A DNA stretch of 5,698 nt from Candidatus Kuenenia stuttgartensis. GTDB taxonomy: Bacteria; Planctomycetota; Planctomycetia; Pirellulales; UBA1268. Shown here in pieces: positions 1-5,674 of the stretch (position 1 is its first letter; each line of letters opens with the position of its first letter). Made by a program: the position numbers and the translations under genes. The notes under the pieces are model-generated. The model saw nothing but the letters and a program-made list of their open reading frames with translations, searched no databases and was not told the origin of the DNA. Where the stretch lies: contig CAMCPF010000216.1 of assembly GCA_945876515.1 (NCBI GenBank), positions 1-5,698 of the forward strand, given 5' to 3'.

Positions 1-702
1 GGGCACTTCGGTGAGTTGCCGGACGACGATCTTCTGGACCGTTTCCCAGGCAACGGCCGTCAAGGTCACCGAACCGTCCGCGCCTTGACTCGCGAACAGG
101 CCGTGGGTGCCCCGTGACCAGTTCATGTCATACCACTCGGGGATGATCACACTGCCCCCGGAGAGGTGGAGTTCGATGATGCCGCCGTGCTGACGCTCGG
201 CCCAAAGCCGTCCGACGAGCGTCGCTGTCGGATTGCTCCCTTCGGCGGACAGCCCGCCCTCGGTATCGGCCGACGACCAGGCCGCCGGCTCGAAGCCACC
301 CACAGCCGGTTGCTCCGTAGGCGGGCTGCCGATGAAGTCCCAGGTCTCCCCGGCCGGTGCGTCGTGACCTCCCCCATCAGGCTCGGCCGTCGGAGCACCC
401 TCGACGACTGGCTCCGGCGGCGGCTGGAACTGCAGGTCGGGCACACCCGCGACCGGAACCGGCGGCGGGGCCGGAATGACGGCCACACTCGGAACGACGA
501 CCTGCTCTCGCCCTTGGGCCGGAATCGTCACGTCGATCCCGCACTTGCTGCACTTGCCGCGCTTTCCGGCATACGACGCGGACACCATGATCCGATGCCC
601 GTTGGGGCAGTGGAACACGACCTTGTCGCCCGGCACTTCGGGGACCGATTCCTTGGCCGCCCGCCGCTGGAGCACCCGCGTCTTCTCTTCGTCGGCACTC
701 AT
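1..702 (-). CDS. Zinc-ribbon protein, C-terminus beyond the window (partial)
   Basis: The reading frame is open from an ATG at 702-700 to base 1 (234 codons) without a stop, so the gene continues to the left. Residues 32-54 form a short zinc ribbon with likely ligands Cys32, His36, Cys51 and Cys54 (CPNGH, then an AGKRGKCSKC knuckle). A linker rich in Pro, Ala, Val and Glu follows (about 65-155) and is probably disordered. Residues 160-234 alternate hydrophobic and polar residues like a beta-rich domain (LVGRLW, IIELHLSGGSVIIPEW, SVTLTAVAW, KIVVRQL). No signal peptide or membrane segment is visible, so it is probably cytoplasmic. Short ribbons of this type at the N-terminus are common in planctomycete proteins of unknown role. 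Only a weak GGAA lies upstream of the start. The function is unknown; the coding call is strong because the frame, composition and ribbon agree. Confidence 0.85.
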   Translation of the reverse strand, partial: MSADEEKTRVLQRRAAKESVPEVPGDKVVFHCPNGHRIMVSASYAGKRGKCSKCGIDVTIPAQGREQVVVPSVAVIPAPPPVPVAGVPDLQFQPPPEPVVEGAPTAEPDGGGHDAPAGETWDFIGSPPTEQPAVGGFEPAAWSSADTEGGLSAEGSNPTATLVGRLWAERQHGGIIELHLSGGSVIIPEWYDMNWSRGTHGLFASQGADGSVTLTAVAWETVQKIVVRQLTEVP

Positions 703-878
703 TGGCTTGTTTTCCGATCCACCGCTGCGAATGAAAACCACGGCTCCGGCACCGACCCTGAGTCTACCTGACCGGGGCTCCCTTGACGGCGGCAGCGTCC
801 GGTCTGACACTGCCCGCTGACACCGCCCGAAAGCAACGCTTTTCCGTTCCGCGCCGCCGTCGTCCGAGTTTCGCCGCG
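703..878. other. Divergent intergenic region between two zinc-ribbon genes
   Basis: These 176 bases separate the starts of two divergently transcribed genes and should contain promoters in both directions. The region is less uniformly GC-rich than the coding DNA, with short A- and T-runs at about 709-714 and 734-738. I see no strong Shine-Dalgarno sequence for either gene, no tRNA-like fold and no clear operator palindrome. An upstream in-frame ATG at 783 could extend the right-hand gene into this region, but the added residues precede the conserved zinc ribbon and look non-native. Confidence 0.6.
783..811 (+). promoter_or_regulatory. Possible weak sigma-70-like promoter for the 879 gene
   Basis: TTGACG at 783-788 matches five of six bases of a -35 box. 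With a 17-base spacer the -10 position reads GACACT (806-811), which matches TATAAT at only three positions. It would give a leader of roughly 60 bases before the ATG at 879. In GC-rich DNA such a half-match can occur by chance, so this is only a candidate. Confidence 0.2.
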
Positions 879-1583
879 ATGCCCATTCCCGTCGTTTGCC
901 CCGGCTGCAAGGCGCGGTTCTCCGTCAGCGACCAGTTCGCCGGCCGGACGGGGCCGTGCCCCAAGTGCAAGCAGCCCATCAAGGTGCCGACGCCCGCCGC
1001 CAAGGCGGTGGTCATCCACGAACCGGAGGCGCCGGTCGCGAGCTCAGTGGGCACCGGCAAGGCTCCAACGGCACCGATCAAGCGGCGAAACAAAGCGGTT
1101 TCCACCCGGGCTTTTCTGCTCACCGCCGCGGGTGCCATCGCCTGCATGGGGATCGCCGCCCTGCTGCCCGTGATCTACCCGCCTCCAACCGGAGCGGCCG
1201 CCCCGCAGACGGGCATCCCGCCCTGGCTCCTCCTGCTCGGTGCCTTTGCCGTGGCGGTTCCCACCGTGCTTCTCGGCTACGCGGCCGTCCGTAATCGTGA
1301 ACTGGAGCCCTACACGGGCCGGCCGCTCCTCACCCGCGCGCTGGCATGTGCCGCGGTCTATGCGGCCCTGTGGGCGATGCGGGGCTCGATCCCGATGTGG
1401 ACCGAATGGCAACTGACTGACATGTACGAGTGGTTCGTCATCGGCCCGCTGTTTGTGGCAGCCGGCAGCCTCGCGGCCCTGGCCGCTTTCGATCTCGAGC
1501 CCGGAAACGCGGCGGTCCACTTTTCGTTCTATGTCTTGTTCACGTCGCTCCTCCGCTGGCTGGCCGGACTGTCGCCGCTCTAG
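879..1583 (+). CDS. Zinc-ribbon membrane protein with about five transmembrane helices
   Basis: This is a 234-residue protein of unknown function. Residues 7-30 hold a four-cysteine zinc ribbon (Cys7, Cys10, Cys27, Cys30; CPGC and CPKC knuckles around a DQFAGRTG turn). A basic, Ala/Pro-rich linker follows (about 37-77, including KRRNK). Hydrophobic segments lie at about 78-100, 115-137, 150-168, 185-204 and 211-231. The ribbon and basic linker are probably cytoplasmic. I chose the ATG at 879 because MPIPVVCPGC places the ribbon directly at the N-terminus, as is usual for this kind of protein; an in-frame ATG at 783 would add 32 Arg-rich residues before it. No good ribosome binding site precedes either start. 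The stop at 1581-1583 is 8 bases before the next gene's likely start, which suggests co-transcription with the HD phosphohydrolase. The ribbon could serve metal-dependent folding or partner binding; neither is shown. Confidence 0.85.
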   Translation: MPIPVVCPGCKARFSVSDQFAGRTGPCPKCKQPIKVPTPAAKAVVIHEPEAPVASSVGTGKAPTAPIKRRNKAVSTRAFLLTAAGAIACMGIAALLPVIYPPPTGAAAPQTGIPPWLLLLGAFAVAVPTVLLGYAAVRNRELEPYTGRPLLTRALACAAVYAALWAMRGSIPMWTEWQLTDMYEWFVIGPLFVAAGSLAALAAFDLEPGNAAVHFSFYVLFTSLLRWLAGLSPL

Positions 1584-1591
1584 CTGCTTCG

Positions 1592-2974
1592 ATGACTGCC
1601 GTTGCCTCCGGCCAGTCCACCCGCAGGCCCCGCTTCATGCCCACTCACGATCCCCTGCCCGAGTTGGCGGCCCTCGATGCGGGAGGCGAGGGCGTGCGGC
1701 TCCCGCCGGGCGACACGGCCCCCCTCACGCCACGGGTGAGGGCGCTGCTCGACACCGCCCCCGTGCGGCGGCTGGCCCGAATCTCGCAACTGGGGCTCGT
1801 GTCGCTGGTCTATCCGGGGGCGACCCACTCGCGACTCGAGCATTCGCTCGGGGTTTACCGTCTGGCGCTCGAGTTCCTCCGCCGGTTGCGTCGCGACGAG
1901 CGATTCGATCGGGCCGTGACGGCGGACGATGCGACCGCCTTCGTGGCCGCGGCGCTGCTCCACGACGTCGGCCACTGGGCCTACTGCCATCCGCTTGAGG
2001 ACATGGGTCTGGCGGAACTGCCGCGGCACGAGTCGCTGCTGCCGGAGATCCTCGGGCAGGGTGACATCGACGCTGTGCTCCGGTCGGAGTGGGGCCTCAA
2101 TTCGTCCCGCGTCGCCGCCCTCGTCGCCGGCACGGCGACCGACCCGGCCGGCCGCATCCTCCAGTCGCTGCTCTCGGGCCCGATCGACGTCGACAAGATG
2201 GATTATCTCGCTCGCGACAGCCTCCACGCGGGCGTCCCCTACGGCCGCCACTTCGACCAGGATCGGCTGCTCGCGAGCCTCTGCCTCGACGAGGCGGGCA
2301 CCGCCGTCGCGATCTCCGACAAGGGCCGCACCGCCGCCGAGCTGATGGTCTTCGCCCGCTACGTGATGTTCAGCGAGGTCTATTGGCACCACGCCGTGCG
2401 GGCGGCCACGGCGATGCTGCAGCGGGCCGTTTGGCTCGTGCGGACCGCGATCGACCCGGCCCTGCTCGTGCGCACCGACGACCGCGGGTTCGTCGACTGG
2501 CTGACCGCCGCCGCCGCGGGCACCGCGGCCGAACCGCTCGTCGCCGGCCTATTCGGCCCCGTTCGCCGGCTCTCCAAGCGGGCCGGCAGTTTCGATGCGG
2601 CTCACGCGCCGGAGGTGCACGCCGCCCTCGCCGGCAGGAGCTACGCCGAGATGGTCGACATCTCCGCGCGACTGGCGGCCTCACTCTCCCAGCGGCTCGG
2701 TCGCCCGATCGCGCCGGCTTCGCTGATCGTCGACGCCCCGCCCGCTGAACGCGAGGTGGAGTTTCGTCTCCAGGTCCGCGACCGCGAGGGCGGCCCCGGC
2801 GTCGGCCGATGGCAGGACCTGGCGGCGATCTCACCCGTGGTGCGCAGCCTCGCCCACGAGCAGTTCGATGACCTCGTCAAGCGGGTGCGGGTGTTCGCCC
2901 AGCCGGACGACGCGAAGGCCATCGCCGGCTGCGGCGAACTCGACCGCCTGTTGCTCGAGGCTTCAGGAGCCTGA
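1592..2974 (+). CDS. HD-domain phosphohydrolase, SAMHD1/dNTPase-like
   Basis: The product (460 residues) belongs to the HD superfamily hydrolases related to SAMHD1 and bacterial dNTP triphosphohydrolases. That family cleaves dNTPs to the nucleoside and triphosphate in the cytoplasm, using a metal held by H...HD...D. Visible here are RLEHS (His84), LLHDVGH (His124-Asp125, His128), His133 with Glu136, RHE (His146), and DVDKMDYLARD (Asp201, Tyr205, Asp209). ISQLG near residue 66 and VYPGATHSR just before His84 also match the family. The C-terminal half (from about 230) is helical and lacks strong landmarks. Length is normal for the family. Start: the ATG at 1592 lies 8 bases after the preceding stop; an in-frame ATG at 1637 (MPTHDPL) is equally plausible and would give 445 residues. 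Neither has a clear ribosome binding site. The frame is open further upstream but overlaps the previous gene. Substrate is inferred; other phosphoesters are possible. Confidence 0.92.
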   Translation: MTAVASGQSTRRPRFMPTHDPLPELAALDAGGEGVRLPPGDTAPLTPRVRALLDTAPVRRLARISQLGLVSLVYPGATHSRLEHSLGVYRLALEFLRRLRRDERFDRAVTADDATAFVAAALLHDVGHWAYCHPLEDMGLAELPRHESLLPEILGQGDIDAVLRSEWGLNSSRVAALVAGTATDPAGRILQSLLSGPIDVDKMDYLARDSLHAGVPYGRHFDQDRLLASLCLDEAGTAVAISDKGRTAAELMVFARYVMFSEVYWHHAVRAATAMLQRAVWLVRTAIDPALLVRTDDRGFVDWLTAAAAGTAAEPLVAGLFGPVRRLSKRAGSFDAAHAPEVHAALAGRSYAEMVDISARLAASLSQRLGRPIAPASLIVDAPPAEREVEFRLQVRDREGGPGVGRWQDLAAISPVVRSLAHEQFDDLVKRVRVFAQPDDAKAIAGCGELDRLLLEASGA

Positions 2975-2979
2975 GGGTC

Positions 2980-3366
2980 TCACTCGACCGGGCCACCGGG
3001 CAGCTTGCCCTGCTCGATCAGGGCGCCGAACGTGGGCGCCGAAGCGTCCGCTGGATTGCTCGACTCCTTGGCCACCGTCTCGAGCGCCTGGCGGATCTTG
3101 TCCTTGTTGTCCTTGTCTTCCTTCTTGTCGAGGAGCTTCGCCAGCGCCTCGCCATAGACGTTGCGGTCTTTCTTGCTCTTGCCCTTGTGGCAGACGTTGC
3201 ACTTCGCAGCCTCGACTTCGGCGGCCAACGGGGAGCCGTCCTTGACGTAGACCGCCTTGAACTCGTCCGCGAACTGCTTGATCGCGAAGGCCTCGCGAGA
3301 CGCGGATCCAAGGACGAACACCGCCGTCAGAACGGCGAGCCGGAAGCACAGGCTGGTGCGGGTCAT
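2980..3366 (-). CDS. Secreted c-type cytochrome-like protein with one CxxCH motif
   Basis: The product has 128 residues. Residues 1-28 form a Sec signal peptide: basic start (MTRTSLCFR), hydrophobic core (LAVLTAVFVLG) and an AFA cleavage site before Ile29. The mature part carries one CNVCH heme-attachment motif (Cys56, Cys59, His60), followed by KGKSKKDRNVYGEAL and a Lys/Asp-rich helix (about 78-92), then TFGALIEQGKLP near the end. Heme would be attached outside the cytoplasmic membrane. The protein contains no Met after residue 1 and no second His, so the usual sixth heme ligand is missing. I prefer the ATG at 3366 because GGAG lies 7 bases upstream and because it gives a clean signal peptide; in-frame ATGs at 3390 and 3426 lack these. 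Its stop is 5 bases from that of the convergent HD gene. The kinase gene lies 133 bases upstream on the same strand. The physiological role is unknown; electron transfer is inference. Confidence 0.88.
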   Translation of the reverse strand: MTRTSLCFRLAVLTAVFVLGSASREAFAIKQFADEFKAVYVKDGSPLAAEVEAAKCNVCHKGKSKKDRNVYGEALAKLLDKKEDKDNKDKIRQALETVAKESSNPADASAPTFGALIEQGKLPGGPVE

Positions 3367-3373
3367 CGAGTCA

Positions 3374-3377
3374 CTCC
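3374..3377 (-). promoter_or_regulatory. Shine-Dalgarno site for the CxxCH gene
   Basis: On the minus strand GGAG lies 7 bases before the ATG at 3366-3364. It fixes the start of the cytochrome-like gene over two longer in-frame alternatives. The site sits inside a two-codon open frame, ATG GAG TGA (3379-3371), that ends 4 bases before the true start. Confidence 0.65.
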
Positions 3378-3389
3378 ATAAAGGCGGCA

Positions 3390-3409
3390 TCCCGCGGCGG
3401 GACGCTCCC
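3390..3409 (-). repeat. Two overlapping palindromes in the leader of the CxxCH gene
   Basis: On the minus strand, bases 3409-3399 read GGGAGCGTCCC (4-base stem, 3-base loop), and bases 3402-3390 read TCCCGCCGCGGGA (5-base stem, 3-base loop). They share TCCC, so an RNA could form only one of them at a time. They lie 24-43 bases before the start codon. They could be a leader structure or a protein-binding site; with arms this short and GC-rich, chance is a real alternative. Confidence 0.35.
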
Positions 3410-3439
3410 GGCCGCAGTCTTCTCAATCAAACCCGGGAA

Positions 3440-3483
3440 CTCGGCCAGCGTCAAGCAAGCGCGGAGAAAACCTGGCCGCCGAG
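3440..3483 (-). repeat. Imperfect inverted repeat downstream of the kinase gene
   Basis: CTCGGCCAG at 3440-3448 pairs with CTGGCCGCCGAG at 3472-3483 except for a 3-base bulge; the gap is 23 bases. It begins 17 bases past the kinase stop in the direction of transcription. On the minus strand it is followed by TTCCCGGGTTTGATT rather than a clean T-run, so it is not a typical intrinsic terminator. It may be a 3' hairpin that limits read-through into the CxxCH gene. Confidence 0.3.
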
Positions 3484-3499
3484 CTCCTGCCGTGGCCGC

Positions 3500-5662
3500 T
3501 CAGAGCCCCCAGCCCGGCCAGGTCCCCGGCTGCGGCAGGCTGCCCACGACGGGATCGTGGACGAGGGTCAGGCCAGCCTCGCCGAACGCCTGCTCGACCC
3601 GCTCGGCCGCCCCATCGATCCGGAGGAAGGCCCCGCCCCCCTCGTACCTCCCATGCCGATCCTGCCAGGTCACCGCCGACGCGTATTCGGCGGGAGTCGC
3701 GATTCCCGAGCACTCGATGAACGGCCGCATGGGGTCTGTGACCACGAACCGGCATCCCGACGCCTGCATGACGAGCCGAGCCGGCAGCGGCAGTGAGGCC
3801 GCGTCGCGTGACACGACGAGCCCCGCCCCGCACGCCGCCACCAGATCCTCGAATCCGCACTCGACCGTGACGGAGGTTCGGGAGCCTTCGAGTGCGAGCA
3901 GGTGGCCGGGCGTGGAGGCGGCACCGCCGTCCCACCGCAGCACGACCCGCCCGCCGCCGGCCGCCGCCACCTGGAACAAGTCGGCGCCCCCGGCGGCCCG
4001 CACGCCGGTGAGCGAGATCTCGGCCTCCACCGACTCCGGCCCGGTGACGTTGAAGAAGGCGGCCGCACGCGGCTCGCCCGCCGCCGGCTCACCGTCCGGC
4101 ATCCGTAACACGCACCCCTCGCACTCGAATCGGCCGGCCATCACCGTCACCAGGCTCCGTCGGGTGGCACGCGGCTCGTCCATGACGGCCGCATCCGCCA
4201 GATGGAGCCCCGTGCCACGAACCAGGAGAGTGCCCCGCCGGACCCGCATGCCGCTTCCCTCGGGGCCGCCGCCCAGCCGTAGCACCGGCGAGCGCCCAGC
4301 CGCGGCTCGGATCTCCAGCCGGCGACCGGCCACCTCGACGGCCGCGACGTCCATCGGGCCGTCACAGTCGAGCTCGACGACTCGATCCTCGGTCAGCCCC
4401 TCGACGGCCGCATTGAACTCGGCCGCGGTCGCCACCCGCCTCGGAGCCGATCCAGCGGGGCTCACAGGCGGCTGCGTGGCGGCCGGCGCGGGCGCTATGT
4501 CCTGCGTTGCCGCCGGCCCACCGGACCGCCGCTCGCTCGCCGCGCGCACCCACAGCAACCCCACCGTCACGGCCAGCGCGAGGGCCGGGATCAGCCATGG
4601 AAGCCGTGACTCGACCACGGCCTCCGGCGCGACCACCATCGTCGTGGGTCGGGGCACCGCGATCGCGTAGCCCTCCGCCTCGGCACACGCCAGTAGGTCG
4701 GCCACCAGCACCGCCGGCCGCTGGTAGCGGTCGAGCGGATCCTTTTCCATCAGCCGTTCGACGATCGCCGCCAGCCGCCGCGGCACCTCCGGGCGAATCT
4801 CATCGATCACGGGCGGGGCCGCCTGCTGGTGCTGCAGCAGCTTCTGCACCATCGTGCCCTCGGCGAAAGGCGGCCGGCCGACAAGCATGAAGAACATCGT
4901 GCAGCCGAGCGAATAGAGGTCGCTGCGAACGTCGGCCGCCCGCGGATCGCGGGCCTGCTCCGGGGAGATGTAGTCGAACGTGCCGAGGGTCATCCCGCTG
5001 ACGGTGAGGTCGGCGTCGCCGCTCACCTGGTGGATGCGGGCGAGCCCCATATCGACGATCCGAGCCCTACCGGCGGGCGTGATTACGATGTTCGAGGGCT
5101 TGATATCCCGGTGGACGATCTCCCGCTCCGAGGCGTGCTCGAGCGCGTCGGCCACCTGAATCGCCACGTCGATCGCACGGGCCGGGTCGAAGGGGCCTTC
5201 CTCCCGCACCAGGTCGCGGATATTGGTGCCTTCGATGAACTCGAACACGATGTAGTGCCAATCGCCCTCGCTGCCGACCGCGTGCACCCGACCGATATTT
5301 TCGTGGTCGAGGCGGGCCGCCGACTGGGCCTCGTTGCGAAACCGGCGGAGCGTCTCCTCGTCGTCCGACTGCCGGCGGGCCAGCACCTTCACCGCCACGG
5401 TCCGGTCGAGCGTGGTGTCGAGGGCGCGGAAGACCGCCCCCATCCCGCCACCACCCACGAACTCGTCGAGCCGGTAGGGCCCGAGCATCGTGCTCTCGAG
5501 CAGCCGGCCGATCTCGGCCGTGGGGGCGGCGCGACCGGCGGGGGGCGGCGTCGACGCCTGGCCTTCCGCTCCTGCGGCGCCGGAGATGATCGTGGCGTCG
5601 TCGGCCGGGCCAACCGGCCCCGGCCGGCGTGAGGAACCGTCCGCAACGTGGCGATCATTCAT
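3500..5662 (-). CDS. Transmembrane Hanks-type Ser/Thr protein kinase with beta-helix-like extracytoplasmic domain
   Basis: The product has 720 residues. Residues 1-60 are a Gly/Ala/Pro-rich, probably flexible segment. The kinase domain runs from about Tyr63 to 335: Gly-rich loop (70-75), VAVKVL with Lys92, helix C Glu111, HRDIKPSN (Asp186, Asn191), DMGLAR (Asp204), activation loop with Thr220, Ser222, Thr225 and Thr228, SPEQ (Glu235) and SDLYSLG (Asp248). All catalytic residues are present, so it should be active, and the HRD arginine suggests activation-loop phosphorylation. One transmembrane helix spans about 353-372 (LPWLIPALALAVTVGLLWV). The remaining 345 or so residues are probably outside the cytoplasm; they open with AEFNAAVEGL and continue in short beta strands (LEIRAAAG, GTLLVRGTG, RFECEGC, VVLRWDGG), like a right-handed beta-helix. 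An in-frame TGA at 5698-5696 bounds the start; ATG 5662 is the first start after it. Ligand and substrates are unknown. Confidence 0.95.
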   Translation of the reverse strand: MNDRHVADGSSRRPGPVGPADDATIISGAAGAEGQASTPPPAGRAAPTAEIGRLLESTMLGPYRLDEFVGGGGMGAVFRALDTTLDRTVAVKVLARRQSDDEETLRRFRNEAQSAARLDHENIGRVHAVGSEGDWHYIVFEFIEGTNIRDLVREEGPFDPARAIDVAIQVADALEHASEREIVHRDIKPSNIVITPAGRARIVDMGLARIHQVSGDADLTVSGMTLGTFDYISPEQARDPRAADVRSDLYSLGCTMFFMLVGRPPFAEGTMVQKLLQHQQAAPPVIDEIRPEVPRRLAAIVERLMEKDPLDRYQRPAVLVADLLACAEAEGYAIAVPRPTTMVVAPEAVVESRLPWLIPALALAVTVGLLWVRAASERRSGGPAATQDIAPAPAATQPPVSPAGSAPRRVATAAEFNAAVEGLTEDRVVELDCDGPMDVAAVEVAGRRLEIRAAAGRSPVLRLGGGPEGSGMRVRRGTLLVRGTGLHLADAAVMDEPRATRRSLVTVMAGRFECEGCVLRMPDGEPAAGEPRAAAFFNVTGPESVEAEISLTGVRAAGGADLFQVAAAGGGRVVLRWDGGAASTPGHLLALEGSRTSVTVECGFEDLVAACGAGLVVSRDAASLPLPARLVMQASGCRFVVTDPMRPFIECSGIATPAEYASAVTWQDRHGRYEGGGAFLRIDGAAERVEQAFGEAGLTLVHDPVVGSLPQPGTWPGWGL

Positions 5663-5670
5663 TTCAGCGA

Positions 5671-5674
5671 CCCT
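5671..5674 (-). promoter_or_regulatory. Probable Shine-Dalgarno site of the kinase gene
   Basis: On the minus strand AGGG lies 8 bases before the ATG at 5662-5660, within GGTAGGGTCGCTGAA. It supports that start. The window ends 24 bases further upstream, so the kinase promoter is not visible. Confidence 0.45.

Noticed and set aside
761..766. TAGACT as a -10 box for the minus-strand zinc-ribbon gene
   Set aside because: No acceptable -35 sequence lies 16-18 bases upstream on that strand.
166..771. Open plus-strand frame at the left edge
   Set aside because: It is Arg-rich and antisense to the zinc-ribbon gene, which has a coherent ribbon and linker and runs through the window edge.
783..878. 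Earlier start for the zinc-ribbon membrane protein
   Set aside because: The 32 added residues are basic and precede a ribbon that normally sits at the N-terminus; the stretch is better read as intergenic DNA.
1430..1591. Upstream extension of the HD phosphohydrolase
   Set aside because: The frame is open, but this stretch overlaps the end of the membrane-protein gene and encodes Arg-rich residues unlike the family's N-terminus.
879..2974. New anti-phage system built on the HD enzyme
   Set aside because: There is only a housekeeping-like dNTPase with one membrane neighbour, and no nuclease, toxin, recombinase or other defence-island gene in view. Kept as a question in the findings, not as a call.
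3492..4670. Long open plus-strand frame opposite the kinase's C-terminal half
   Set aside because: It is Ser/Pro/Arg-rich with no recognisable motif, and lies wholly antisense to a kinase with clear domains. Such frames are expected in GC-rich DNA with strong codon bias.
4829..5632. Long open plus-strand frame opposite the kinase domain
   Set aside because: It mirrors the catalytic-domain codons and has no domain of its own; the minus-strand frame contains every kinase motif.
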